DNA of 64,000 nucleotides from Vigna angularis (GCF_016808095.1 NC_068970.1:39033630-39097629), one strand, 5' to 3'. Positions 24,302 through 36,150 are shown, counted from the stretch's first letter. Made by a program: numbers and translations. The notes: generated by a model not told the origin, from the sequence alone.

Positions 24302-25176
24302 TGTATTAGATTTATCTTTTAATTGTAAGCACATTGAAATCGTGTAACTTTTTCTTTTTAATTAATTTCTCACGGAAATAATTTATTATCTTTAAGGATA
24401 ATCGATTATCACGTTTTTTCAAAACCCACAACGGCCTGAAATAATCGACTATCACTTTTGATAATCGATTATCTTTGGTAGTTGGGAGTTGACTTTTCAT
24501 TTTATGACCCCTGGCCTATAAATAAAAGTCTCATAAACCTTTTAAAGGTTACCTAAACTATTGAGAGCACAAAATTTGTTCTGAGAAAGTTCTTGAGTTT
24601 AAGTCTAAGCTTGATCAAGTCTTGAGGAAGGAGAGGCTTGATTTTAGTGTGTCTAAAGGTGCAAGTGGTTATCTGCAAGTTGTTCAAGCTGGTGATCATT
24701 CCCTCGTGTGTCGAAGGAAGGTGTATTCTTTTCTGTGTATTTTATTATTCATCTTGTAAACATTAAACCGATTCTAAGTGAAAAGTTAATCACTCATTCT
24801 AAAGTGATTAACAACTAGACGTAGAATCTTTTAAATCGAACCAGTATTAAAATCCTCTATGTGACTTTCTTTATCTCTGCATTTTCTTATGATAAACTGT
24901 TTGAAGAAATTTCTAAAAGAGAACAAAAGTTTTTAATAGAACAAATGCACCCCTCCACCCTTGGTTTGTGTCCGTTATCATGCTTTTAAACATTTCGTTG
25001 CGCGATACCAATTCCAACAATTAGTATCCGAGCTTGCTTTGATAGTTTTTCAAAATGGTCGGACACAATCAAGTTTATGCTGAAGGTGCTTCCATCAACA
25101 AACCACCTTATGGAAAATCTCCTAGCTATGGTCAAGCACTTTCAAGATAGTGGAAGTCATCCATGAAGATGACATC
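24302..25176 (+). mobile_element. Ty1/copia remnant: LTR, primer site and gag N-terminus
   Basis: An LTR-like stretch ends ...ccaaca at 25019. It contains a TATA box (tataaataaaag, near 24518) and several ataatcgattat motifs. It is followed at once by attagtatccgagct (25020-25034), a mutated copy of the tRNA-Met primer site. The gag frame opens at about 25053, and the residues EGASINKPP are the hallmark N-terminus of plant copia gag proteins. The frame hits a stop within about 40 codons and is cut at 25177 by a gypsy LTR. The LTR start at 24302 is a guess based on a TG. Confidence 0.6.
25020..25034 (+). other. Copia primer-binding site (degenerate)
   Basis: attagtatccgagct versus the canonical attggtatcagagct: three substitutions. 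It lies directly after the LTR terminus at 25019. Confidence 0.6.
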
Positions 25177-25684
25177 TGTCAATACCCAATTTCGTTCGGG
25201 TTGCTAAATAAAGAAGTATAGAATTAAGAAAAAATAATTAAAACGCAAAAAAAAAACTTGATCTAAAGTTATTAGTTTTAAGGAAAAGAGTTTTGTTTTA
25301 TTTTTCTTTTCCTTTATTTTTTTATCTTTACTTCTTTTTATTTTATCGTGTTTATTTATTTTCTATTTTCTATTTTTTATTTTATTTTATTTTTGTTGAA
25401 CTTTTTTATTTTTAATTATCACTCTCTCTTCTTATTTGTTTTTTGTATTTAAAAAAAGAGAAAAAAAAGAATAGTCTTAAATATATACGTTCATACATTA
25501 TCTCGTAGTTTTTTTTAAATAAGAAAAAAAAGAGAAAAATAAAAATGCATGTCACCACGCCGCCATCATTTGCACATCATATCACCCCTTTCCCACCCAT
25601 TTCCATAACCATATACATCATAGGGACCATCTCCTTGCTTCCTCCTAAGCTTTAACCCAACCTAGCTTAAGGAGGTTGCCATCA
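25177..25684 (+). repeat. 5' LTR of the gypsy element
   Basis: It begins TGTCAATACCC and ends gccatca just before the primer site. This is 508 bp of very T-rich sequence. The partner LTR is absent, so the left edge is inferred from the TG start and from where the copia gag breaks. Confidence 0.6.
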
Positions 25685-25686
25685 TT

Positions 25687-25699
25687 TGGTATCAAGAGC
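25687..25699 (+). other. Primer-binding site (tRNA-Met type)
   Basis: tggtatcaagagc is the canonical TGGTATCAGAGC with one extra base, two bases after the LTR end. Confidence 0.7.
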
Positions 25700-28600
25700 T
25701 TTGGTTCTTCAAGAGCTAAGTCTTTTGTTCCATATTTATCCTTCATTGTTTCGTGTTGTTAATGTTATTTCCTTACTTGTCTTGTTGTGTTTTTTTTTTC
25801 ATCTATCATTTGTTCTCGCAATAAATTGTGACGATTTTCAAACTAAAAATTGCATCTATCTCAGTTGTCCAAAAAATACGTAAAAATATTCAAATGAAAG
25901 CCCTTTGAGTCTAATTTTCAACAAAAAAAATTATTTCATTTGGTGTTCTGTGGAGAATGTTATGAGTAAAAAACTTAGCAAAGGTTAGAGTTGTCAGAAT
26001 GTTATCATTAGCGTTTTCCAAGTTTATTTTGGTAGTTTTGACTACTATTTTGTGCCTTTTTTTTAGTTTTTACTTGCTATTTTTTTGGTCAATATATGCT
26101 TTTTGAGTCATTTTAAGTTTCAAATAATTCCATGTTGTCTAGAGTCATGTTTAGTCCTTTTGATGTCTCCATTTCCTAGTTGAAACTTTGAAAATCATCA
26201 AAAATAGATGTTGAGGTCATTTCCGAAAACTGATTTGTATTTGTGTCTTTGAGTGATTTTATTTTATATATTTGAGTTCATACTTGTTGTTAGATCATGA
26301 ACAAGTTCATATAGGTGGTTTTCCATTATGTAACTTTTTGTGTTTCATACTATACTTGATTCTAGTAGGTTGTCTTTATTTTGGTGCTATAAATTTGTAT
26401 GATCATCAAGCTTGATGAAACATTCCATATTTGAGGTCTAATTTTTTGTGTGTTTATTCTAAAAATTTCAAGAAAAAAAAGAAACAAAAGGTACAAAAGA
26501 AAAGTAGACAAAAAGTACAAAAAACAAAAAAAAAAAGTAAAAGTAAAAGCACATGCATGTACCATATGTAACCAACTTTTGTGTGAGCACTTTGATGTTG
26601 ATTTGAGAGTTGAAACTCATGTCCCTAGTTGTTGTTTCAGTAGCCATGATGACCTGAAAAGGTTGCTTAGTGCATCATTTGTTCTAGCTTGCAAAAGAAC
26701 AAAAGCACCTTGTGTTTTTCTAGTAGTTTTGGTTTTTTTTGTGATCTATTCTAGTGTCTTTCTTTAGGTAATGCTAACCCATTGGAAAGTGTACCAAATC
26801 GTATCAAGTAATATAAAATGATAAGACCTAGTATTGTTTCCTAAGAGGCTCGTGTTTACTTAACAGTTGTGTAATACCTTAATTAATCAAGACTTAAAAT
26901 CTATTTTGTTGATGTTTAAATGCAAATGCAACAAAAATAAATATGAATGCAAATTGATCAATTGAGGCTTGACACAAGAATGAATGGATGAGGTTGATAA
27001 TATGAGATGATGATGTTGTTGGGGTTAGATTTCACCTACTTCACTTTTATGCATATTAGAATTCATCTTCTTCATTGGAATGTTAATGTCACTTTCTAAA
27101 TTACTTAGAACCCAATGCTCGACGTAAAAAGCCTAGTCTTGATTATTAGACAAGAATCCCTTGAAAACCCTAACAATCAATTCCGCATTAAGAAAAGAAG
27201 CTTAAGACAACCAAACGTTCTATCCTTATCCCTAGGCAATATTCCCTTTGGGTGAAATCCTCTAGATCATGATTCATAAGATATTTTCCAATACTCAAAT
27301 AAATCAAACATCAAGTCATGAATGGCCAAAACATAACAAGCATTAAGAATAAGAGAAAATCACTAGCATTCAATGAAAGAAGCATAAAATGTTTAAATCA
27401 TATTCAAATACATGAAAGTTTAGAGGTTACATCATCCCCAACAACAAATGAGTTTAGTTCTCCATTGTCATGGAGAACCTTGGCTTACAATGAAAGAATG
27501 AATGAATGAAAACCCTAGAAAGTGAGAAGGAAAGCTCTCGCATGCCCAATCTCCCTCCAAATGGTCAAAATCAACTTTTATGTGCTTCAGTCGTCCAAAG
27601 ATGTGAACCCTAGAGTGTAAAAGCCTTTAAATAGATCAACATTGGATCATGGGCTAACGTCGTTGGCACTCAGCGCCCCAACTAAGGGCGCCTAGGCGTG
27701 AATGCAAAGAGATTGGCCCTCAGCGTCCTACGATGTAGCTGGATGGCGCTCAACGCCCCTAGAGGGGCGCCTAGCCGTGCTTACGAGGAGAGTGGCGCTC
27801 AGCGCCCCAAATGGGGGCAACCAAGCGCATTTGCGAGACTTTTGACGCTAAGGGCCCCTAAGAAGGGCAACAAAACGCCCTATGGTCCTTCTTCAGCCTT
27901 CTTTCAGTCTTCTTTCCCAATGCTTATGGTGTCCCTCCTAGGTTCCAACTCCTTGACACTTTTTCTCATCTTCCAATCATACTAATAACCTACAAAATTG
28001 AGGGATTTAGTGATCAAATTCATAAAATATAACCTCTCTTCACTTATTTACCAAATTCAACTAAAAAGAGAGTTTAAGCAAGCTTCAAAGTCAAAAAGGG
28101 TTATTTTAGTATCAAAATAGCATCACAAATAACGGTAAATTCAACCGTTATCAGATAACTCCTTTTGCTTTTTTAACCTTTCTTTCTTACCATTTATTTG
28201 CTTGTTTTTCTTCTAAACATTCATGGTTTTGTCAAAGTAAAACTCCTTTTGAAGAGCCTTTGTTCATTTTAGACCTTTTCTTGCTTTTTCCTTGGACTCC
28301 TTTTGGCTTTAGTGGTGTTAACTTGTGGTGTAGGTCTTTCGATGGTTAAAAATGTGAGGATCATTGGGATAACAGCCCAAAACAGTGGGGGACATCCAAA
28401 GGTGAAGGAGGCCTTGAAGGGAAGCTTGAAGTCTTGGTCTAAAAGACAAGACAAGAGAGTATACACTTGGTGAGAAAAAGAGATTTGTGTGTATTTTCTT
28501 TGAACTGTAAAATTGAGTTGCTTTCCTTTTTGGACTTGTATTTTTGACTTGTTAATTAGGGATTTTTCCTAACAAGAACATTGGACATTTAATTAATTAA

Positions 28601-28939
28601 GCCAAATTTTTAGTTCGTGGGTCAGAGGGAACCAAAGTTCCTTCTAATTCATCATTATTAGGTCGCAAAAAGTAGATTTATTGTTTTCAATTATTGTGGT
28701 AATTTACTGTGTGTCTACTTTAATTTCATTTTTTGTTCCTTTTGAGAATTTTGGTGTAACATTACCTAAGGTAAACTTTGGCTAGGAAAGGCTTGGGTCT
28801 TAAGCAATCCTTTATGACTCACCTCCCTTTTCTGAAAGTGAACTTAAGTCTCTTTTACTTTCTCAAGTCTCCTAGGGAAGTTCTCTTGAAATTCTAAGTA
28901 ACTTGTTTGTTGCATTTCATATTTTTGAAAACTTTGAGA
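25700..28939 (+). other. Gypsy leader (excluding inserted solo LTR)
   Basis: Non-coding A/T-rich leader between the primer site and gag. It is split by the solo LTR at 26772-28153. No open frame of note; the frame at 26450-26767 is a Lys-rich low-complexity artefact. Confidence 0.5.
26772..28153. repeat. Solo LTR, family S, copy 2 (1.38 kb)
   Basis: It starts TGCTAACCCATTGG, ends AACCGTTATCA, and is flanked by ggtaa (26767-26771) and gataa (28154-28158), a 5-bp duplication with one change. It is collinear with copy 1 (12675-14036) and copy 3 (62189-63124), including the gtaccaaatcgtatcaag start block. It also carries a GC-rich block at 27660-27880 made of repeated ggcgctcagcgccc-like cores. 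Confidence 0.85.
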
Positions 28940-29920
28940 ATGTCTAAGACCACATCCTTTGAAATTGTTAATGACTCTAGTGAAGAGGTTAAGCCTACTT
29001 TGAAAAACTTGGCCAAAGAACTAAAGTCACTAAAAATTTGATAAAAGCAAGAAGCTACTTTGAAAGAAAAAGAAAAGATGGAAAGAGAAGAATATCTTGC
29101 TAAATTGGATGAGGAACTTAGAATTTTCAATGAAAAACAAGAGAAAATCCAAGAAGAAATTAGGAAAAGCAAGAGCAAAACCAAGAATAGGAGTAGGAGT
29201 AGGAGTCATACAAGAAAGATTTCTAGAACTCCAACTCAACCCACACACTATGGGGTAGATAGTAGGCTTGCCCATTAATACTATCAACCTTCCCCACTTA
29301 GAATTCAAAGAAAGCACCCTCCAAGAGAGGTTAAAGTAGACATCCCCCATTTCCATGGGAAAGAAGATGTTGAGACATACTTCGATTGGGAAATGAAGGT
29401 TGAACAACTCTTTGAGTGTTGTCAAGTTAGTGAGGAAAGAAAAGTCTCCTTATCCACCTTAAGTTTTCAAGGGAATTCCTTACATTGGTGGGTTTCCCTA
29501 GTGAGAGAAAGAAGGCTCTCCAACTTTCCTCCAATTCAATATTGGAATGAGCTCAAGAGTGCCATGAGTAGGAGCCACATACCCTCTTACTACAATAAAG
29601 AGCTTATGGACAAACTCCAAAGGCTCCAACAAAGGGAGTTAAGTGTAGAGGAGTATAGGCCAAAGATGGAGCTCTATATGATGAGGGCGGGAATTAGAGA
29701 GGAGAGTGAGATCACCATCTCTAGGTTTCTTAGTGGTCTTAACCTTGAAATTACAAATAAAGTGGAGTGGCTACCATATCAAGATTTGAATGATTTGGTA
29801 CAATTGAGCATCAAAGTGGAACAACAACTTTTGAGAAGCAAGCTTCACTCTAACTCTAATACTAAGAAAGACTACAAGAGGAAGGGTAAGCAAGCGGTAG
29901 AAGAAGAACCCTCTAGGAAT
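28940..29920 (+). pseudogene. Gypsy gag with in-frame stops, cut by CACTA end
   Basis: One frame runs from ATG 28940 to 29920. It carries stops at 29039-29044 (two in a row) and 29276-29278. A charged N-terminal coiled coil is followed by an Arg/Ser stretch and then the capsid domain with residues FHGKEDVETYFDWEMKVEQL, WNELKSAM, YYNKELMDKLQRLQQ and EEYRPKMEL. These match the gag at 54670-56277 block by block. The zinc knuckle and protease parts are missing because the coding stretch ends at the CACTA-type terminus. Not functional. Confidence 0.85.
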
Positions 29921-30814
29921 CAGTAGTGCAAAAACAACATATAACGTCACACGTTCAACGTCCAACCACTGAATAGCCAACGTTAAAACTGACCGGTGGC
30001 CTTTTTGTAAATAAATGCAATTGTAGAACGTCGAAGCCCAATTATTCAATTCAACGTTCCATGATGGTAAATATTTAAACCAGCGCATCATTCTCTTTCT
30101 TCTTTCTTTTAAACCACCAATAGTACATCGAATCATGTAGGGGTTCGACGTAGTATTTGTCAGTAAGAAGCCAAAAAAGTCACCCTTTTTAATTCTTTTT
30201 TTCTTTTTTCTTTTAAACAACAAATAATACGTCGAATTCTGTAAGGGCTTCGACGTATTATTTGTCAGCCAGAAGCCAAAAAGTAACCCCTTTTTAATTC
30301 TTTTTTTCTTTTTCTTTTAAACCACATATAATACGTCAAATTTTGTAGGAGCTTCGACGTATTATTTTTCAGCCAAAGTTTCCCCTTTTTAATTTGAGCG
30401 GGAGATTGAAAATTCATTCACTTTATCTTAGCATGCGAGACCCTCTTCTCTTCTCAAACTTTTCTCGAATGAAGTTTGACGACCATCACGTGTAATCTTT
30501 CTTTTATTTGATACAAATGCATGTTAATTAACTACTTTATGTATAATTTTCATTTTTTTTGACTGATTATTTTCGTGTTCTTGTCCTTCATAGGCGCATT
30601 CTGCTTTCTCTCTCACTGGTGGAAACACTTTATTCTGACGAACCCACCTCTTTAATGTTAGTTTTCATTTTCGTTTTCATTTTGAAGAACTTATTTGTTG
30701 AACTTGTTTGTTGCTGTTTCTTGTTGAACTTGTTTGTTGTGGTTATTTGGTTGAATTTGTTTGTTGTTGTAGGTTTATCAAGGGTTTAAGGGCTATGAGT
30801 GCTCTTGTATTGGT
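29921..30814. mobile_element. CACTA-like transposon end with palindromic subterminal repeats
   Basis: The sequence breaks into gag with cagtagtgcaaaaac, close to the terminus cactagtgcaaaat of the CACTA element at 49787. Three tandem units of about 104 bp follow (about 30090-30390), each holding a tacgtcgaa...ttcgacgta inverted motif, as expected for CACTA subterminal repeats. Beyond 30400 the DNA changes to T-rich, intron-like sequence with repeated ttgttgaacttgtttgttg. The right terminus was not found, so the element is partial. Confidence 0.55.
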
Positions 30815-31548
30815 GACAAGTGCATTGAGAGGGATATCTCTATATGTCTATAAACTCAAACAATTTATAGTGGAATCCCTTCAAATCAGGTTGTTGAAGG
30901 AGGATTGGATGTAGGCTTGGGATTAGTCAAACTAGTATAGATTGCTTGTGTTGATCTTTCTCTTCACTCTTTCTCTTTTATTGTTGATTCATCACTTATT
31001 GTTTATTGATTTCAAGAAAGCCAAAGATTTCACAAAGATTTTGAAAAGAACAGATTTTAAGACTTAAACCATTATAACAGATCAGACTATTAAATGAAAT
31101 GGATTTGATCAAAGTAAAATGATTTAATCGATTAGACAACTTATGTAATCGATTAATCCTACACTTAAGCAAATTTTCAATCCAATTTTCATTCTAAATA
31201 GATTAACTCACTTATGAAACAGATTGTGGCATTGCTTTTTGTTTCAATCGATTATAAAAGTTATGTAATCGATTACTTCAAAGCAGTTTGGCCTTGTTAA
31301 GCACACAAAGTGATCTGCTGAAATCTAACAGATTGTATACAATGTTAAATCGATTATTTCAACTAGAAATGATATGCAATTCATTTAAAGCATGATTCAT
31401 TTACCAAAAATGAATTCATATATCAAGCACAAAAATAATAAAGAGAAAACAATTGTTATGTCATTTTTTGTGCAAAAAACCATAAAATCAATCTTTTTTT
31501 CATCATTAAAAACCAAGATATATAAGGTAGGTTTAGCTCCCCCTATCT
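30815..31548 (-). repeat. 3' LTR remnant with an inverted half
   Basis: 31065-31548 matches 36896-37374 in the same orientation. The neighbouring 30815-31045 matches 36236-36470 in the opposite orientation (landmark gaaggaggattggatgtagg against its complement near 36370). One half has therefore flipped and about 400 bp between the halves are lost. The end reads ccctatct where the partner LTR has ccctatca. Confidence 0.65.
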
Positions 31549-33272
31549 TTTGTTCCTCTATTGATTCATCTCCAAAGTTGCTAGCACTACTTTTAGAGCA
31601 GATTGAGCAAGTGTTGAAAGGCTTTTGGTCACACAAAAGTCAACAAACCTAAATTCTCCACTAATGTAGTATAAGGGCAACCTAGGGTATCAATCCAAGG
31701 ACTTGGTACTTATTAAGTATAAAAATATAGAATTATAGCCTAATTATTTATTTACTAAAACTAAAACTAGGTGGGGAAAGAAAAATTAAATCTAAAGAAA
31801 GAAACTAAAAGACTATGCAATGCATGATACTTAATATAGATTGATGCATGTAAGGTAAATTTATGAATATGTTTAAAGAAAAATGAATTACAAAATAATA
31901 ATGCAGATACCAACCTAGGCTGGAATGAAGGAATAATATGTGTCTATATGTATCAATTAAAATGCAATGCCAATGAAGCAATGACTATGATGAAACATAA
32001 ACTAAACTACTATGCAACTAATAAAAAGAAAACTAAACTAATGAAAATTGCTACTCGTGCAATTCAATGACAGAATCCAAACCTAAATATATGAATGAAT
32101 AAAATAAGCAAAAGAAACTAAAATGGAATACTAGGAATGAATGCAAACAAAACGTAAATGCTAAATGCATGAAACATCCAATGCACCCTATCTATATACA
32201 TGGTCTGGAAAGTAAAATCTAAATGTATTGAATATGGAACTTCATATAACAGAACAAATTAAAAGGAAACAAGGAAATTCACATTCAAACTAAACATACC
32301 TAACATCAACTCAATAATAGTACAAAAAATTAAAATGAAAACATTTTAGAATTGAATCAGAACAGAAGCATCTATTCTATAATATGAAAAACTCATAAAT
32401 GAATATCAAAAGAATAGGATCAATAATAGTGCAATTACAGAAACATAAATGGAATCAATAAGGACAAATGACAATCAAATGTAAAGTGAATAAAGACTGA
32501 AACGTAAAAACTCTTATTGAAAAGTGGAAATGAGAATACAATTGATACCAAAAATCAAAGAAAACCGCAAAGTTTGTCACCCAATGTGATCATCTTCGAG
32601 TTCGAGTGAAAAGAACAGAGTTTTATCTCTATGAAAAGTTGATAAAGTCTAAAACTAAAGGCAAGAATTTGGAAAAAGTACCGTCTGTCACCCACTACCC
32701 GTATCTACCCTAAGTGTAAGTACTTCGTTTGTCACACAGTGCACATATTATTCACTTTACAAGACTTCCCTATATATAGGGAAAGTACAAAACAGAAAAA
32801 GAAAAGAAAATGGGAAAGATTGATGAACTGAAAACAAACTTGGAAGCTTCGCGACCTTTTTCTTCAACGAATATCTGAACCGTTCTCCAACCGTCGACCG
32901 TTTCGCACATGCCTCAGTTCTGACTGATCAATCTCTTGGGTTGGATTCATTTGGTCCGATCAGCTTCTAGGCCAGCTTCCTTTTCCTTTCTACTCTTGAC
33001 GAACCCTAGCTCTAAGGGTTTAAAAGATTGGGAGAAATCCCCAAATCGATTTTAGCCTCTTTGCTTAGAATGAAACGTGATTTTGAACCCTTTCCACTTT
33101 GCCTTGACGCAGCAACATGAAACACTGCGTTTCATTTAATTAGAAAAAGGGCTTCAGCCCAACTCTAGCACTAAGCTTTTTTTTTTTAATTCTGCTAGTC
33201 CATTTCAGCGCATCAGAAGTTTTTTCTTCAAAAAGCACAACTTCAGCTTCATTTCAGCCTTGATTGCTTTCA

Positions 33273-34676
33273 GGGAGTTACTCCCTCCACCACCCCAATA
33301 ACTCCCTATAGCTCCTCAAAAAAAATTTAATTACAAAACCACCATTTTTATTTTAATTTTTTACTTGTTTATGAAAATCCTAAATTCTCATCTCTCGTTT
33401 TCACTCACATCCGCGCACCCCACCCCCCTCCCTAGATCCGTTTCATTATAATCCATTCTCCATATCCGTTTTCGTTCTTTCTTCTCAATTTTAACATTTG
33501 TTCCATCATTATCATCACCCCCACTTTTTCATCCAAAAACATGAACAACTCTTTGCTTTCATCCCTCCATTATTTTTCATCATCACGGGTGAGAGTTCCC
33601 TCATCCTCACCCAAAGCAACCTTCCATGCCTTCAACTTATTATAAGGTAGGTAAGTTCCACTCGAAGATACTCCACCCAAAAATCTTTCGAAGTTGGACA
33701 AACTCTAAGACCCTCCTTCATCAAAGCACGAGCAGCCACAACATTGAAGTTGCGATCAAATTCCCAAGCCGCAGCATAAATCCAAACTCCCGAAACCTTT
33801 CGATGAAACCTAATAACTTTAGTCAATGCCTGCATATTATTTAAAACAACATTGTTCACATATACAAACATACATGATGAATTACATGTTATACACGCAT
33901 ATATGAAGAATCCAAACGAAAGTGCAATGAAAATATTCAGAGAATAATTGAGTAAAACAAGATTAAGTACCGTCTTCATCCTGCCATTTTCTCTGATCCT
34001 GCAAAACTCGAGATAGTGAAACCAGAGATCGATGTCACCCTTGTAGCGCTTCAAAGCGAGCTCTTAAATCTCCATAATCCTAAGCAAGCCATCGACATTT
34101 GACTTGGACTTCTTCAGCTTCTTGTTGCCTTGATTTCTAAATTCTCGTGCTACGGACATCTTGCGGAGCTCGTAGAGAGCGTCGAGTTGAGTCTCATACT
34201 CAATATAGGCCAAGAAATCCTACTTTAGAGGACACAAATGCTTCAGCCTGTACTCAAATTTTCACCGCTGCATCACAATCTTGGCAATTTCGCGACGGTT
34301 GAAGAGACCACACTGCTCGAGGTCGTCAAGCTCATCTACCATTCGCCATGTTGCTTGGTTTCGAACACCGTTAAACAGAGGAGCAGCACGAGGAACTACG
34401 AAGCTTTTAGTTTCGAACCTGAACCTATCTTTCTGTCAGTTGAGGTAGAAGGAAGATTTTGTTCATGTTGGGACTCTTATTGAAAATGTGAGCGGACGTC
34501 GATATGAGTTTACTTCTTAAACGGATGTGAATATCCGTGGTCGACATCCGTTTATCCACTTCCCTTACAGTTTTAGTAAAAAAATAAAAATAAAAATTAA
34601 ATATTAATGAAGGGCAAAAAAGAGATGAAGAGGTACAGGAAGGAAGAAGTATGTGATGGTGGAGGGAGCAACACTC
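33273..34676. mobile_element. Pack-MULE carrying a UTP6 gene fragment
   Basis: It is flanked by a perfect 9-bp target duplication TTGCTTTCA (33264-33272 and 34677-34685), the hallmark length for Mutator-like elements. The ends are inverted: GGGAGTTACTCCCTCCACCA on the left against GAGTGTTGCTCCCTCCACCA when the right end is reversed. There is no transposase. The interior holds a piece of a host gene (33523-34341) with an intron kept, so capture was from DNA, not from mRNA. Confidence 0.88.
33523..34341 (-). pseudogene. UTP6: UTP6 (U3 snoRNA-associated protein 6) fragment
   Basis: The minus strand gives MVDELDDLEQCGLFNRREIA, then FEYRLK, FLAYIEYETQLDAL, KRYKGDIDLWFHYLEFC, and after an intron KVIRFHRKVSGVWIYAAAWE, ARALMKEGLRVCPTSKDFW and WRDESKELFMFLDEK. 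These are the N-terminal region and first HAT repeats of UTP6, a nucleolar SSU-processome protein needed for 18S rRNA maturation. The intron (about 33830-33969) retains gt and ag borders. Stops lie at the position after MQR, after CPLK, after RIMEI and after DDEK. A 2-base insertion follows LTYL. The piece is about a third of the protein and lies entirely inside the Pack-MULE. It cannot make a functional product. Confidence 0.85.
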
Positions 34677-35084
34677 TTGCTTTCATGTGCAGCCCAAAAG
34701 TGCTCTTTGCTGGCCCAATGCATATCTGCAGCAGCAGCCCAAGTCTCCACTTTTCTTCTGCCCAAAACAACTCATAAGAGAAAAAAATTATTGAATAAAA
34801 GGGTAAAAAAAATCAAATAAGAAAAATAAAAATTATGCAAATAAAACCTAATTAAAACAAAACATTTTTATTTAAAGAATTTTCAGAAAATATTAATTTC
34901 CTACTTATTTAGAAAAATACTAAAAATACACCTAAAAACCTATTTTTAACTAAAATTCTATACAACTAAAGAATTAATAGAAAAACCTAAAATTAATCTA
35001 ATTCTAGACAATTAGAGACAAAAAGAAACTAAAAATGACTTCTAAACACAAGAAAAAAGGGAAAATCTGAGAGTTATCAGCAAG

Positions 35085-36150
35085 CCTTCAAACATAGGTT
35101 TGTCTCCTCTTCAAGCCTCTCATCTAAGTCACTTGGTGAAGCACTTGAAGCATTGTCCTCCCAGGCTATATAAGCCCTTTTCTACTTGTGTTTCCTGTTG
35201 TCCTGGCTACTTTATCATCCAGCTTTTGTTTCATTTTAAAAGTTAGACAGTCAGGTTTGATGTGCCCAACTTTGCCACATTTATAACAAGTTGGGGCAGC
35301 ATCAACTTTTCCTTTTCTTCTATTTGATCTTGTGTTACCATGAGATTCATTGTTTCAACATCTGATCATTTTTTTTTTCAGAATTAGCATCTTCAACATG
35401 TCTTCTTCAAGCAGTCTTGCTTGTTGTCTTGAGGGTAATGGTGTGTTTCTGTTCTCCTTCTTCTTCCTCCTTCAATCTGTCAAGTTCATTGTTGTCAAGT
35501 CTCTTGATTCTGATATGGTAATAACCTTTGGCTGCCAAGCTTCTATTCAAGCTCTTCAAGATCTTGACGTTTATTTCCTCTTCGCCAAATGTTTTTCCAA
35601 GGGCAAGAAGATGGTTAACAATATGAGTAAACTTCTTTTGCACATCGTAGATTGTTTAACCACTCTTCATTTTGAACATCTCATATTCTTGAAATACAAA
35701 GTTCTTCCTCGCTCTCTTGACTTCGTTGGTGCCTTCATGGGTGACTTCCAAAACATCCCATTTCCTTTGTAGTTGTACACATAGAAATTCTACAAAATTC
35801 ATCATTGGTAAGTGCAGAAGAAATGATATTCTTGGCTCTGACATCATAGTGAGCTCTTTTGTTTTCGTCTGCATTCCACTCAGAGAAATCTTTAACATTT
35901 GTCTTACCATTCTCAATCTTTGTTGGTTCAAAGGGGTCATTGATAATAGCATCCCAAACACCTTTGTCAACTGATTCCAAGAAAATTTTAATCCTTATCT
36001 TCTAAAAAAGGTAATTTTCACTCGTAAATAGTGGTGGTCTATTTGTGGATGCACCTTCTCCAAAGGTCTAAGATATATTGGCGATCAGGATCGATTTAAT
36101 CGATTAAGCAGTGAAAATAATCGATTAAAATTCGAGTAATTTCAAATTCC
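35085..36150 (-). pseudogene. Copia gag remnant (UBN2-type) with CCHC zinc knuckle
   Basis: Blocks in order on the minus strand: IFLESVDKGVWDAIINDPFE, AHYDVRAKNIISSAL, EVTHEGTNEVKRARKN (frame shifted), FTHIVNHLLALGKTF, CYKCGKVGHIKPDC (a complete CX2CX4HX4C knuckle near 35250-35305) and KRAYIAWEDN near 35160-35190. This is the normal order of a Sirevirus/copia gag. At least two frameshifts separate the blocks. The frame is cut at 35080 by the LTR-type insertion. Confidence 0.8.

Larger units (their letters stand above)
25177..29920 (+). mobile_element. Ty3/gypsy element, 5' part, interrupted by solo LTR and CACTA end
   Basis: The order is 5' LTR 25177-25684, primer site 25687-25699 (tggtatcaagagc), a leader interrupted by a solo LTR (26772-28153), then gag 28940-29920. 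Gag is clearly a cousin of the one at 54670-56277. The element sits inside the gag of the copia remnant. Its pol and 3' LTR are missing: gag stops being readable exactly where a CACTA-like terminus begins (29921). Confidence 0.75.
31612..35079. mobile_element. LTR-type insertion (solo LTR-like) in the copia remnant
   Basis: It starts TGTTGAAAGGC and ends GAGTTATCA, with a perfect 5-bp duplication GCAAG at 31607-31611 and 35080-35084. Without the nested Pack-MULE it is about 2.05 kb and has no coding frame, so it is most likely a solo LTR. A palindromic TATA-like motif (ccctatatataggg) lies near 32768-32781. The left half is A-rich with aaaatgcaatg-type words. Confidence 0.75.
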
